From Burkholderia sp. (lineage in GTDB: Bacteria > Pseudomonadota > Gammaproteobacteria > Burkholderiales > Burkholderiaceae): a stretch of DNA of 15,716 bases. The translations under genes were made by a program, and so were the position numbers. Location of the stretch: positions 1-15,716 of the forward strand of contig JASLEG010000357.1 of the NCBI GenBank assembly GCA_030151225.1, given 5' to 3'. A model generated the notes under the pieces. That model did no database searches and was not told the origin of the DNA. It saw only the letters and a list, made by a program, of their open reading frames with translations. Positions 7,945 to 15,211 of this stretch are shown piece by piece. Within the stretch, counting starts at the first letter, position 1, and the number at the start of each line of letters is the position of its first letter.

Positions 7945-7953
7945 TTATCCACG
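7945..7953 (+). promoter_or_regulatory. DnaA-box-like site (8 of 9)
   Basis: TTATCCACG differs from the DnaA box TTATCCACA only at the last base. It lies in the convergent gap and, with the perfect copy on the opposite strand at 8028-8036, forms a 9-bp inverted repeat GTTATCCAC/GTGGATAAC with 76 bases between the arms. DnaA binding is inferred from sequence only. Confidence 0.45.
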
Positions 7954-7956
7954 CGC

Positions 7957-8041
7957 CGCGGTATCCCCACAGGTTTCAAGCCGTGCGTATACACAAGTAG
8001 TAATAGTTAACAAACGGCGGCCGAAACTGTGGATAACCGCG
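7957..8041. repeat. 85-bp imperfect inverted repeat (extended hairpin)
   Basis: The left arm (7957-7977) pairs with the right arm (8023-8041) in four helical blocks: CGCGGT/ACCGCG, ATCC/GGAT, ACAG/CTGT and TTTC/GAAA, 18 pairs separated only by small bulges. Further in, GCCGT (7980-7984) pairs with ACGGC (8014-8018). The apical loop (7985-8013) is AT-rich for this genome. It lies in the gap between the converging candidate effector and anti-sigma genes. It lacks a T-tract directly after the stem and its loop is long, so it is a poor intrinsic terminator. It could be a replication-related site, a processing or protein-binding element, or a remnant of mobile DNA. Confidence 0.65.
8028..8036 (-). 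promoter_or_regulatory. Perfect DnaA box
   Basis: TGTGGATAA on the plus strand is TTATCCACA on the minus strand, the exact high-affinity DnaA consensus. It lies inside the right arm of the 7957-8041 hairpin. Related motifs sit nearby: ATCCCCACAG (7963-7972), its inverse CTGTGGGGAT (8063-8072) and GTATACACA (7987-7995). No dnaA, repA or parAB gene is in view, so this is not shown to be an origin. Confidence 0.55.
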
Positions 8042-8106
8042 TTTACGCCTTTTCGATCAGCGCTGTGGGGATCGCATAACCGGGCGGCGCGGATGTGCAC
8101 AGCACA

Positions 8107-8158
8107 GGGCAACACGGAACAACTTCGCCCACAGCCTGTGCGTATCCGTGTTTTGCCC
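8107..8158. repeat. 52-bp inverted repeat with nested palindrome
   Basis: GGGCAACACGGA (8107-8118) pairs with the segment at 8145-8158, which is its exact reverse complement apart from a two-base TT bulge, giving a 12-bp stem. The loop holds a second perfect dyad, CACAG-C-CTGTG (8130-8140). Overlapping repeats extend outwards: TGTGCACA (8094-8101) is palindromic, CACAGGGCA (8103-8111) is inverse to TGCCCTGTG (8186-8194), and CCACAGCCTGT is directly repeated at 8129-8139 and 8166-8176. No coding frame explains it. It is the second of two large dyads in the 306-bp gene-free gap (7904-8209). Confidence 0.6.
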
Positions 8159-8209
8159 AATCTGTCCACAGCCTGTCCGCTGTGATGCCCTGTGTGCCTG
8201 CGGCCGGTT

Positions 8210-9067
8210 TCAGCCGCGCACGATCTCCATCGCCTGGTTCAGCGTGGCGTCGCTGACGCCCACCGTGGGCGCCACGAACGCGTAGTTGTAGCCGCGCTGC
8301 GAGCCGTATTGCGCGAGCAGCGCGCCGTCGCGGCGCGAGCCCGGCTTCAGCATGCGGCGCTGCGCATCGGGCGGGCGTACGTAGAAGCTCACCACGTTGC
8401 CGGCCGTGTCGCGGTAGAACACCATCGCCGAGGTGCCGCCGTCCTCGGTCGAGAACAGCCGGCCGCCCACCGGCGTGAAGCCGGCCCTGACCAGATCGGG
8501 CAGAGGGATCGGGCTGCCCACCGAGCGGTCGAGCCAGGCCTGCAGGTCCGCCTGCTGGCCGGTGGCGTAATCCACGCTCGCGCTGCGGTTCACCACCACC
8601 ATGCGATAGGCGGTGAGCGCGTCGGCCATCGGCAGGATCGGGCGGAACTTCATGGTGCTCGAGGCCGCGGTGAAGATCGCGTTCGGGTCGGCCGAACCGG
8701 TTTCGCCGTTCGGGCCGGCGGCGGCCAGCGCGGGCGCCGCGTTCATCTGCCAGCCGCGCATCTGCCAGTCGGCGCCGCCGCCCAGGCCCACGCACAGCAG
8801 CAGCGCCGCCGCGATCGCGAAGCGCGTGCGGGTGCGCGCGTGGCGCCGGGCGCGCAGCGCGGCCGGATCGAGTTCGCGGGTGGGTGCCGGCAGCGCCAGG
8901 CCGTCGAGCGCCGCGCGCAGCGCCTGCGCGTCGCGGCGCCACTGCTGCACCTCGGCGGCGCGCTCGGGATGGGCGTCGAGCCAGTGCTCGACCGCGGCGC
9001 GTTCGGGCGCGTCGAGGCGGCCGTCCACGTAGGCCTGGAGATCGTGGTCGTCGGGCGGAATGTTCAT
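8210..9067 (-). CDS. Membrane anti-sigma factor of the ECF sigma factor
   Basis: The product is 285 aa. The N-terminal cytoplasmic part (about 1-80) has the pattern of the anti-sigma fold: HDLQAYVDGRLDAPERAAVE followed by HWLDAHPERAAEVQQWRRDA. It has no Cys and no HxxxCxxC zinc motif, so redox sensing through a ZAS centre is unlikely. One membrane helix follows a basic stretch (about 83-99), then a periplasmic domain of about 185 residues that probably senses the signal. It should hold the sigma factor inactive at the membrane. The start overlaps the sigma stop by four bases (ATGA, 9064-9067), so the two are translationally coupled and cotranscribed from the promoter at 9627-9654. The signal is not identifiable from sequence. 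Confidence 0.85.
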   Translation of the reverse strand: MNIPPDDHDLQAYVDGRLDAPERAAVEHWLDAHPERAAEVQQWRRDAQALRAALDGLALPAPTRELDPAALRARRHARTRTRFAIAAALLLCVGLGGGADWQMRGWQMNAAPALAAAGPNGETGSADPNAIFTAASSTMKFRPILPMADALTAYRMVVVNRSASVDYATGQQADLQAWLDRSVGSPIPLPDLVRAGFTPVGGRLFSTEDGGTSAMVFYRDTAGNVVSFYVRPPDAQRRMLKPGSRRDGALLAQYGSQRGYNYAFVAPTVGVSDATLNQAMEIVRG

Positions 9068-9588
9068 TTCATCAATCGCAGCTTGGGAGCGGGGGATTCG
9101 CCGTCGCCGTGGGCGCGCAGCGCGGCGCGGGCGCGCGACAGGCGCGACATCACCGTGCCGATCGGAATGTCGAGCAGCTCGGCCACCTCGCGGTAGCTGA
9201 AGCCTTCCACGGCCACCAGCAGCAGCAGGCTGCGCTGCTCGGTGCCGAGCTTGCCGAACGCGTCGAGCATCGAGCGCGTGACGATTTCGTCCTCGGCGGA
9301 CGGCCATTGCGGCTCCTCGCCGCCGCCCAGGCGCCCGAGCCGGCCCAGCAGGCCCGCGTAGCGCCTGGCGCTGCGGCGCGAATCGAGGAACTGGCGATAC
9401 AGGATCGTGAACAGCCAGCTGCGCAGCGCTTGCGCGTCGCGGCGCTCGGCCCAGTGCGTGAGCGCGCGCTCGAGCGTGCCTTGCACGAGATCGTCGGCCG
9501 CGTGCACGTCGCGCGTGAGCCACAGCGCGAAGCGCCGCAATCGCGGCAGCAGTTCGCGCAGGGAATCGTCGAGATCGGCAGTGGACAT
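9064..9588 (-). CDS. ECF-family RNA polymerase sigma factor
   Basis: The product is 174 aa, normal for ECF sigma factors, with only regions 2 and 4. Region 2 spans about residues 10-75 (ALWLTRDVHAADDLVQGTLE, then RSWLFTILYRQFLDSRR). Region 4 spans about 108-158, with the helix-turn-helix GFSYREVAELLDIPIGTVMS followed by RLSRARAALR. The start MSTADLDD is chosen because longer in-frame starts (near 9669 and 9750) would lie upstream of the predicted promoter at 9627-9654, and homology to sigma factors begins only after this Met. It heads a two-gene operon with its anti-sigma factor and diverges from the catalase-family gene. Matching promoters on both sides imply autoregulation and control of the divergent operon. 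Confidence 0.92.
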   Translation of the reverse strand: MSTADLDDSLRELLPRLRRFALWLTRDVHAADDLVQGTLERALTHWAERRDAQALRSWLFTILYRQFLDSRRSARRYAGLLGRLGRLGGGEEPQWPSAEDEIVTRSMLDAFGKLGTEQRSLLLLVAVEGFSYREVAELLDIPIGTVMSRLSRARAALRAHGDGESPAPKLRLMK

Positions 9589-9626
9589 GGTGGGCCGCCG
9601 GGCGGCAAGGGTGGTGGTGTCATGCG

Positions 9627-9654
9627 TGGGACGCCAGCCGCTCGACTTTATTCC
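9627..9654 (-). promoter_or_regulatory. Putative ECF promoter of the sigma/anti-sigma operon
   Basis: Read on the minus strand: GGAATAAA (9654-9647), 13 bases, then CGTCCCA (9633-9627). This is the same -35/-10 pair with identical spacing as the plus-strand promoter at 9700-9727. The -10 element is about 40 bases before the sigma start codon. A GGAAT-type -35 with a CGTC-type -10 is typical of ECF promoters. The arrangement indicates positive autoregulation. Confidence 0.75.
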
Positions 9655-9699
9655 ATTTCGCCGCGCCATCCCGATTTCGAGGAAATTTGCGGGGGCGAG

Positions 9700-9727
9700 G
9701 GAATAAACCCCCGGGCCGTTCGTCCCA
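9700..9727 (+). promoter_or_regulatory. Putative ECF promoter of the catalase/b561 operon
   Basis: GGAATAAA (9700-9707), 13 bases, then CGTCCCA (9721-9727), with the expected start about 33 bases before ATG 9767. It is identical in both boxes and in spacing to the divergent sigma promoter, while the 13-base spacers are unrelated. A 6-bp inverted repeat, CGGGGG (9690-9695) and CCCCCG (9708-9713), flanks the -35 box and could be an extra operator. Confidence 0.77.
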
Positions 9728-9766
9728 TGCACGTCCCCAACGACTTCCAAAGGTCAGGAGCGAACG

Positions 9767-10867
9767 ATGACGCATCCTCCCCCCAATACTCCCCGGCCGC
9801 CGAGCGGCGGCAACGCCTGGCGCTGGGCCGCGATCGGCGGCACCGTGCTGGTGGCCGCCGCCGCATTCGGCTACACGGCCGGCTGGCTCACGCCGCACCG
9901 GCTCACCACCGCGCGCATCGTGAATGCGCTGCAGGGCCCCGGCGATCCGCACCCGGGCTACCGTCGCAACCACGCCAAGGGCATCTGCGTGAGCGGCTAT
10001 TTCGAGAGCAGCGGCGACGGCGCCGCCTTCTCGAGCGCGTCGTTCTTCGGCCAGGGCGTGCGCACGCCCGTGCTGGGCCGCTTCGCGGTGCCGGGCGGCA
10101 ACCCCTACGCGCCCGACACCAGCGTGCCGATCCGCAGCTTCGCGCTGCGCCTGACCGCGCCCGACGGCGCCCAGTGGCGCACCGGCATGAACGCCATGCC
10201 CGTGTTCCCGGTGGCCACGCCCGAGGCGTTCTACGCGCAGGTGGTGGCCACCAGCCCCGATCCGGCCACCGGCAAGCCCGATCCGAAGAAGGTGGGCGCG
10301 TTCTTCGCCGCGCACCCCGAAACCGCCGCGTTCCGCGAGTGGGTGAAGACGGCCAGGCCCAGCGCGAGCTTCGCCACCGAGACCTATTACGGCATCAACG
10401 CCTTCTATTTCGTGGATCCGCAGGGCATGAAGCACGCCGTGCGCTGGCGCGTGGTGCCGGAACAGGCCGATGCCGGCGGCGCGAGCGCCGTGGCGAGCGG
10501 CCCGAACGTGCTGCAGCCGGACCTCGAAAGCCGGCTGGCGAAGGGGGCGCAGCGCTGGCACTGGCTGGCCACCTTCGCGAACCCCGACGACCCCGTGAAC
10601 GACGCCACGAAAACCTGGCCGGCCGACCGCAAGACGATCGACCTCGGCACGCTGGTGATCGACCACGCCGAGCCGCAGGATTCCGGCCCGTGCCGCGACG
10701 TCAATTACGACCCCACCATCCTGCCGCCCGGCATCGAGGTGTCGGGCGACCCGCTGCTGGCGGCGCGCTCGGCCGCCTATGCCGATTCGTATCGCCGCCG
10801 CACCAGCGAGGAAGCCGGCGTGCCCGGCTATGCGCGTGCCAAGACCCCTGCCACGGAGGCTCGATGA
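9767..10867 (+). CDS. Membrane-anchored catalase-family peroxidase (SrpA-like)
   Basis: The product is 366 aa. An N-terminal membrane anchor (about 18-41) should place the domain in the periplasm. The distal haem motif is RRNHAKG with H69. The stretch YYGINAFYFVDPQGMKHAVR matches the core of minimal catalases. Near the C terminus R334-S-A-A-Y338 fits the RxxxY haem-ligand motif. It is shorter than a full catalase (about 480 aa or more), as expected for SrpA-like minimal catalases, which act mostly as peroxidases. AGGAG (9756-9760), six bases before ATG, sets the start. The stop overlaps the cytochrome b561 start, suggesting the cytochrome supplies electrons. Control by the divergent ECF sigma factor is likely. 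Likely role: removal of peroxide or organic peroxides in the periplasm; the substrate is not shown. Confidence 0.88.
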   Translation: MTHPPPNTPRPPSGGNAWRWAAIGGTVLVAAAAFGYTAGWLTPHRLTTARIVNALQGPGDPHPGYRRNHAKGICVSGYFESSGDGAAFSSASFFGQGVRTPVLGRFAVPGGNPYAPDTSVPIRSFALRLTAPDGAQWRTGMNAMPVFPVATPEAFYAQVVATSPDPATGKPDPKKVGAFFAAHPETAAFREWVKTARPSASFATETYYGINAFYFVDPQGMKHAVRWRVVPEQADAGGASAVASGPNVLQPDLESRLAKGAQRWHWLATFANPDDPVNDATKTWPADRKTIDLGTLVIDHAEPQDSGPCRDVNYDPTILPPGIEVSGDPLLAARSAAYADSYRRRTSEEAGVPGYARAKTPATEAR

Positions 10868-11394
10868 TGAAGACCGGTTTCCATCCGATTGCGCGGCTGC
10901 TGCACTGGCTGATGGCCGCCCTGATCCTGGCGATGCTGTTCATCGGCGTGGGCATGGTGGGTTCCGTGTCCGCGCGGCACGCCGTGCTGGTGGCGATCCA
11001 CAAGCCGCTGGGCATCGCCATCCTGGTGCTGGTGATCGTGCGGCTGGTGGTGCGCTTCACCAGCCGGCCGCCCGCCCTGCCCGCCGACCTGCCGCTCTGG
11101 CAGCGCGCGGCCGCGCACCTGTCGCACTGGGTGCTGTACGGGCTGATGCTGGCGATGCCGCTGATCGGCTGGGCCATGCTGTCGGCCGGCGGTTATCCGG
11201 TGACGCTCGGCGGCGGCGTGCAGCTGCCGCCGCTGATGGGCGCCGACCCCGTGGCCTTCGCGTGGCTGCGCAACGCGCACGAGGCGCTGGCCTTCGTGCT
11301 GTTCGCCACCGTGCTCGGCCATCTGGCCGCCGCGCTGTTCCACGGGCTGATCCGCCGCGACGGCGTGCTCGGCAGCATGGTGCGCGGGCGCTGA
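10864..11394 (+). CDS. Cytochrome b561 family membrane protein
   Basis: The product is 176 aa with four hydrophobic helices. Candidate haem-ligand histidines lie in RLLHW (H14), AIHKPLG (H46), LSHWV (H88) and late in the protein (H139 or H153), the pattern of bacterial di-haem b561 proteins. These move electrons between the quinone pool and periplasmic partners. It overlaps the catalase-family stop by four bases (ATGA). GGAGG at 10855-10859 fits the second ATG (10867) slightly better than the first, so the N-terminal Met-Met is ambiguous by one codon. The tight coupling suggests it reduces the anchored peroxidase. It converges on the sensor kinase gene with a 46-base gap. Confidence 0.9.
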   Translation: MMKTGFHPIARLLHWLMAALILAMLFIGVGMVGSVSARHAVLVAIHKPLGIAILVLVIVRLVVRFTSRPPALPADLPLWQRAAAHLSHWVLYGLMLAMPLIGWAMLSAGGYPVTLGGGVQLPPLMGADPVAFAWLRNAHEALAFVLFATVLGHLAAALFHGLIRRDGVLGSMVRGR

Positions 11395-11440
11395 GGCTCG
11401 GCGAAGGAGCGCGGCTGGCGGCGCGCCCTGCCCGGCCGTT

Positions 11441-14400
11441 TCAGGGCTGCACGTCGCCGGTCGACAGCGCGGCCAGCGCGTCGGTCAGCGCCTGCAGCGC
11501 CTCGCGCGCGCCGTGGATGCCGCTGGACTCGATGCGCTGTTCGAGATCGAGGCACTGCTGCGCGAGCTCGCGCCGGCGGAAGATGCCGAGCGCGCCCTTC
11601 AGCGAATGCAGCTCGGCCAGCAAGGCCGGCGCGTCGCCGCGCAGCGCTGCATCGTTGAGGATGCCGATCGATTTCGCGCAGGCCGCGCGGAACGCCACCA
11701 CGATGTCCGGCGACAGCGGGCGGCCGCCGAGCGGCGCTTCGTCGTCGGCGTGGGCGGTGCGGACCGCTTCCGTCTCGCAGCCCGCCTCGCCCTGCCCGGC
11801 CAGCTCGCGCAGGATGCGCGCGAGCGCCGTGAGCGACAGCGGCTTCGAGGCCACCGTGTGGAGGCCGAGCGCGGCGCAGCGCTGGCGCTCGTCGAGCGTG
11901 ACGTCGGCCGTCACCGCCACGATCGGCGTGTGCGGCCAGCGCTCGCGCACGATCGTGGCGAGCGTGTAGCCGTCCATGCGCGGCATGTTCAGATCGGTCA
12001 GCACCACGTCGTAGCGCGTGTCCGACAGCGCCTCCAGCGCCTCGATGCCGTCCGCCACCAGGTAGGCGCGGCAGCCGAGCACGGCCAGCTGCTCGGCCAG
12101 CAGGCGGCGATTCACGTCGTTGTCCTCGGCCACCAGCACGTGCAGGCCGAGCGGGCGCGCCGGCGCCGCGCCGGGCGGCAGCGCGCCCGCAGCCGGCGCC
12201 AGCGGCGCACCGTTCAGCAGGTGTTCGAGCGCCGCGCGCAGGCCCGCCGGCGCGTGGCTCGACACCGTGAGCATGCGGCCCAGTCGCATCGCGTGCAGCG
12301 GGCCTTCGTCGCTGGCGTTGATCACGGCCGCGCACTCTTCCACCAGCCGGTTCTCGGCGGCCGGCGACCAGCCGCTGCGATCGCCGCAGATCAGCAGCAC
12401 GCGGCCGTTGCCGTCGGCGACGGCATCCGGATGGCGGATCGGCTCGACCGTCGCGCCCCAACTGCCGAGCAGCGGCGTGAGCGACGCCTGCACCGCCTCG
12501 TCCGTGGCGAGCAGCGTGACGCGCGCGCCGTGCAGCGTGGGCGGCGTGCGCACGATCGGCAGGCTGCCCGGATCGAGCGCGTCCAGCGGCACGCGCACCG
12601 TGAAGCAGCTGCCCTCGCCGGCCGTGCTGGCCGCCTCGATCATGCCGCCCATGCGCACCGTGAGGCGCTGGCACAGCGCCAGGCCGAGGCCCGTGCCGCC
12701 GAAGCGGCGCGAGATCGACGAATCCGCCTGCACGAACGGGCTGAACAGGCGCGCGCGCTGCGCCTCGTCGATGCCGATGCCCGTGTCGATCACCTCGATC
12801 ACGAACAGGCCGCCGCGCTCCGCCGCGATGCTGGTGCGCAGCGTCACGCGCCCCTGCTCGGTGAACTTGATCGCGTTCGACAGCAGGTTGTGCACGACCT
12901 GCGCGAGCCGGCCCGCGTCGCCGCGCATCGGCTGATCGAGCGCCGCGAGGAACTGGCCGTGCAGCGCCACCTGTTTGGCGCGTGCCACCGGCGCGAACAT
13001 CGCCAGCGCGCGCGTGATCACGTCCGTCACGTCGAAGCGCAGGTGTTCGAGCTGCATCTCGCCCGCCTCGATCTTGGAGAAGTCGAGCACGTCCTCGATG
13101 ATCGCGAGCAGGCCGTTCGACGAGCTGCGAATCGTGTCGAGGCGGTCGCGCTGCAGCGGGTTCAGCGGCGAATGGCCCAGCAGCTCCAGATTGCCGAGGA
13201 TCGCGTTCAGCGGCGTGCGGATCTCGTGGCTCATCGCCGCGAGGAAGGCCGATTTCGCCGCGTTCGCCTGATCCGCGGCGCGCTTCGCGTCGCCGAGCTG
13301 GAGCTGCAGGCGGCGGCTGGTGGTCATGTCGAAGAAGGCCGTGACCAGCACGTTCTCGCCCAGGTAGCGGCCTTCCGCGAAGCGCGCCTGCAGGGCCAGG
13401 TCGCTGCCGTCGAGCGTGCGCAGGCTCACGTCTTCCTGAAACACTTCGTCATGCGAAACATGGGGCGAGGCGGCGCGCAGGCGGTAGCGGCGCAGCAGCA
13501 CGTCGAGCAGGTGGGGCATGCCGCCCTCGATGCGCTCGGCCAGCGCCGTCAGCTCCGAGCCGCCGTTCAGCAGCTTGCCGCTGGCGGTGGATACGAGGCC
13601 GATGCCTACCGGCACCGTCTCGATCATGGTGCGGCTCAGGCGCTCGCTGTCGAACACCTGTTCCGAGCGGTGGTACATGGGCGCGAACACGCGGCGGTTC
13701 AGCTGGAACAGCAGCAGCCAGATCGTGGCGAGCAGGGCCAGGGCGATGGCCGTGGCGGCGAGCGCCTTGCCGGCGACCGCGCTGGCGACGTCGCGCCACG
13801 TGTAGGTGTAGACGAGCGAGAAGCCCGAGGTGCCGAGCGGGCGGGCCAGCACGAAGCAGCCGTCGCGTTGCGTCTGGGTGAGGCCGCTGGCGTTCACGGC
13901 GTGGGTGCGCTTCCAGTGCGAGGCCGCGGCCAGTGCCTGCGCAGCATTCGGGCTGCGCGAGGCGCTGGCCACCACCGCGCCGTCGTCGGTGACGATCGCA
14001 TACGTGCCGTCGTAGTGGCCATCGGCGATCGGCCAGGTGAGGTTGCCCGGTTCCACTTCGCTGACGAGCACTGCCATCACGCGGTTGTCGGCCACCACCG
14101 GCGAGGCGAGCTGCAGCACCTGGCGGCCCGAGGGCACGGCATACAGGCGCGGCACCCAGTAGGCGCGCGGGCGCTCCTGCAGCAGCGAGTCGGGCGGGCG
14201 CAGGGCCAGGGTGGCCGCGCCGTCGGTGAGCTCGTGCACGAACTGGCGGCGGCCGGCTTCCGTGGCGAGGCGGGCTGCGTTCACCACGTGGCTGGCCGGC
14301 ACGATCGCCACCACGCTGCCGTCGGCGGTGAAGAAGATCTGCGAGGGCGGGCGCTCGAGGATCTGCTGGACGGCCACGTTCGCGCGGCCGATCTGGGTGG

Positions 14401-14809
14401 CGAACGCGAAGGCGCGCACCAGCTGCGCATCCGTGAGGGCCGTGTGCGGCGCGCCGGCGATCAGCATCTCCACCGGCTCGGACGGGAACGGGCGCCAGCG
14501 CAGCAGGTTGCCGTTGGCGCGGAACTGGCGGATCAGCGCGCGCGCCGTGTCCAGCTCGTCGCCCGAGGCCATTTCGGCGCGCACCAGGCCGTACAGGAAG
14601 GCCTGTTCCACCGCGTTGATGCGGCCCTGCACGAGGCGATGGGCGCTGGTGAAGTTCTGGCGCTCGTCGGCGATGTGCGCGTTGACGAGGTAGAGCACTT
14701 CCGTGCCCAGCGCGAAACCCATGATCAACGTGGCCATCCAGCGGCCGCCGACCACCAGCAGGCGGTGGTAGTGGTGGAGTTCGTTGAGGGTTTTGCGAAG
14801 GGTGGGCAT
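11441..14809 (-). CDS. Hybrid sensor histidine kinase (HisKA-HATPase-degenerate receiver-receiver-Hpt)
   Basis: The product is 1122 aa. Membrane helices at about 22-43 and 342-370 bracket a periplasmic sensor domain of about 300 residues. A PAS-like segment (about 390-495) leads to HisKA with MSHEIRTPLN (H528). The ATPase domain has NLLSNAIKF (641-649), DTGIGI (675-680) and GGTGLGLAL (704-712). About residues 762-868 look like a receiver fold without the usual Asp/Lys set, resembling the extra domain in RcsC. A true receiver follows: EDN (895-897), D939 in TDLNMPRMDG, K989. An Hpt domain ends the protein (ELHSLKGALGIF, H1068). It should run a full phosphorelay to a separate response regulator that is not in this window. 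The start is the first ATG in frame; no good Shine-Dalgarno is seen. Signal unknown. Confidence 0.92.
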   Translation of the reverse strand: MPTLRKTLNELHHYHRLLVVGGRWMATLIMGFALGTEVLYLVNAHIADERQNFTSAHRLVQGRINAVEQAFLYGLVRAEMASGDELDTARALIRQFRANGNLLRWRPFPSEPVEMLIAGAPHTALTDAQLVRAFAFATQIGRANVAVQQILERPPSQIFFTADGSVVAIVPASHVVNAARLATEAGRRQFVHELTDGAATLALRPPDSLLQERPRAYWVPRLYAVPSGRQVLQLASPVVADNRVMAVLVSEVEPGNLTWPIADGHYDGTYAIVTDDGAVVASASRSPNAAQALAAASHWKRTHAVNASGLTQTQRDGCFVLARPLGTSGFSLVYTYTWRDVASAVAGKALAATAIALALLATIWLLLFQLNRRVFAPMYHRSEQVFDSERLSRTMIETVPVGIGLVSTASGKLLNGGSELTALAERIEGGMPHLLDVLLRRYRLRAASPHVSHDEVFQEDVSLRTLDGSDLALQARFAEGRYLGENVLVTAFFDMTTSRRLQLQLGDAKRAADQANAAKSAFLAAMSHEIRTPLNAILGNLELLGHSPLNPLQRDRLDTIRSSSNGLLAIIEDVLDFSKIEAGEMQLEHLRFDVTDVITRALAMFAPVARAKQVALHGQFLAALDQPMRGDAGRLAQVVHNLLSNAIKFTEQGRVTLRTSIAAERGGLFVIEVIDTGIGIDEAQRARLFSPFVQADSSISRRFGGTGLGLALCQRLTVRMGGMIEAASTAGEGSCFTVRVPLDALDPGSLPIVRTPPTLHGARVTLLATDEAVQASLTPLLGSWGATVEPIRHPDAVADGNGRVLLICGDRSGWSPAAENRLVEECAAVINASDEGPLHAMRLGRMLTVSSHAPAGLRAALEHLLNGAPLAPAAGALPPGAAPARPLGLHVLVAEDNDVNRRLLAEQLAVLGCRAYLVADGIEALEALSDTRYDVVLTDLNMPRMDGYTLATIVRERWPHTPIVAVTADVTLDERQRCAALGLHTVASKPLSLTALARILRELAGQGEAGCETEAVRTAHADDEAPLGGRPLSPDIVVAFRAACAKSIGILNDAALRGDAPALLAELHSLKGALGIFRRRELAQQCLDLEQRIESSGIHGAREALQALTDALAALSTGDVQP

Positions 14810-14986
14810 GGGGGCGGGGTGCGTGGTGGGGGCGGGTTATTTTGCCATTGGCGGGGAAGGGGGATTTGATCTGGATGGGGGAGATCTTCGTCTCGCGGGT
14901 CAGGCAGCGGGGATCAAAACCCGCGCACGGCATGGCGCCGGCGCGGATCCCGATCTGGAACATGGATGGCTCTTGACGACTTCAGG
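14810..14986. other. Gap upstream of the sensor kinase, no gene seen
   Basis: This 177-base stretch separates the kinase start from the 74-codon ORF, both on the minus strand. It holds the presumptive kinase leader. I find no convincing -35/-10 pair, terminator or coding frame. An ATG at 14963 opens a minus-strand frame, but it is out of phase with the kinase and merely runs into it as a shadow. Confidence 0.5.
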
Positions 14987-15211
14987 TCACGTTGGCCGTT
15001 CGGCCTCGGACAGGACCGGGGCCGCAATACGACGCAATCCTGCCGAGTGCCGGCTCGTTGCGTCGATCCCGATTTCGACCAGAAGGTGCTCGAAGGTGTG
15101 CTCGGTGAGGCGCGCGCGGATGGCGTCGAGCAAGGCTTCGAGCTGGTCGAAGTGATCGGCGGCGTAGGCGGCGATGAGGGCGGCTTCGCGGGGGACGGGG
15201 CGGTCAGGCAT
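14987..15211 (-). CDS. Small hypothetical protein (74 aa)
   Basis: The product is 74 aa, soluble and acidic in the middle, with a likely helical core around FDQLEALLDAIRARLTEHTF. It has no membrane segment, signal or recognised domain. Support: a GGAGG Shine-Dalgarno nine bases before ATG, GC-rich third codon positions in the helical part, and an eight-base overlap with a small upstream ORF (15204-15356) that suggests translational coupling. No function can be assigned. It may be specific to its lineage or part of a mobile remnant near the insertion sequence. Confidence 0.5.
   Translation of the reverse strand: MPDRPVPREAALIAAYAADHFDQLEALLDAIRARLTEHTFEHLLVEIGIDATSRHSAGLRRIAAPVLSEAERPT

Noticed and set aside
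7982..8012. A dif-like XerC/XerD site (GTGCGTATA ... GTTAAC) inside the apex of the first hairpin
   Set aside because: The XerC half is fair, but the XerD half matches only about 5 of 11 bases and the central region would be 9 bases rather than 6-8.
7957..8041. An integron attC site, because of the bulged imperfect palindrome
   Set aside because: There are no paired RYYYAAC / GTTRRRY core sites at the ends and no cassette array or integrase in view.
9589..9750. Longer in-frame starts for the sigma factor (near 9669 and 9750)
   Set aside because: They lie upstream of the predicted promoter, add no sigma-like sequence and have no good ribosome site.
11513..14869. A 1118-codon open frame on the plus strand antisense to the sensor kinase
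   Set aside because: Its translation is low-complexity Arg/Ala/His/Gln-rich sequence, typical of the reverse complement of a high-GC gene. The minus-strand frame has unambiguous kinase motifs.
14836..14963. An ORF starting at 14963 on the minus strand upstream of the kinase
   Set aside because: It is out of frame with the kinase, lacks a ribosome site, and its continuation is a shadow of the kinase coding sequence.
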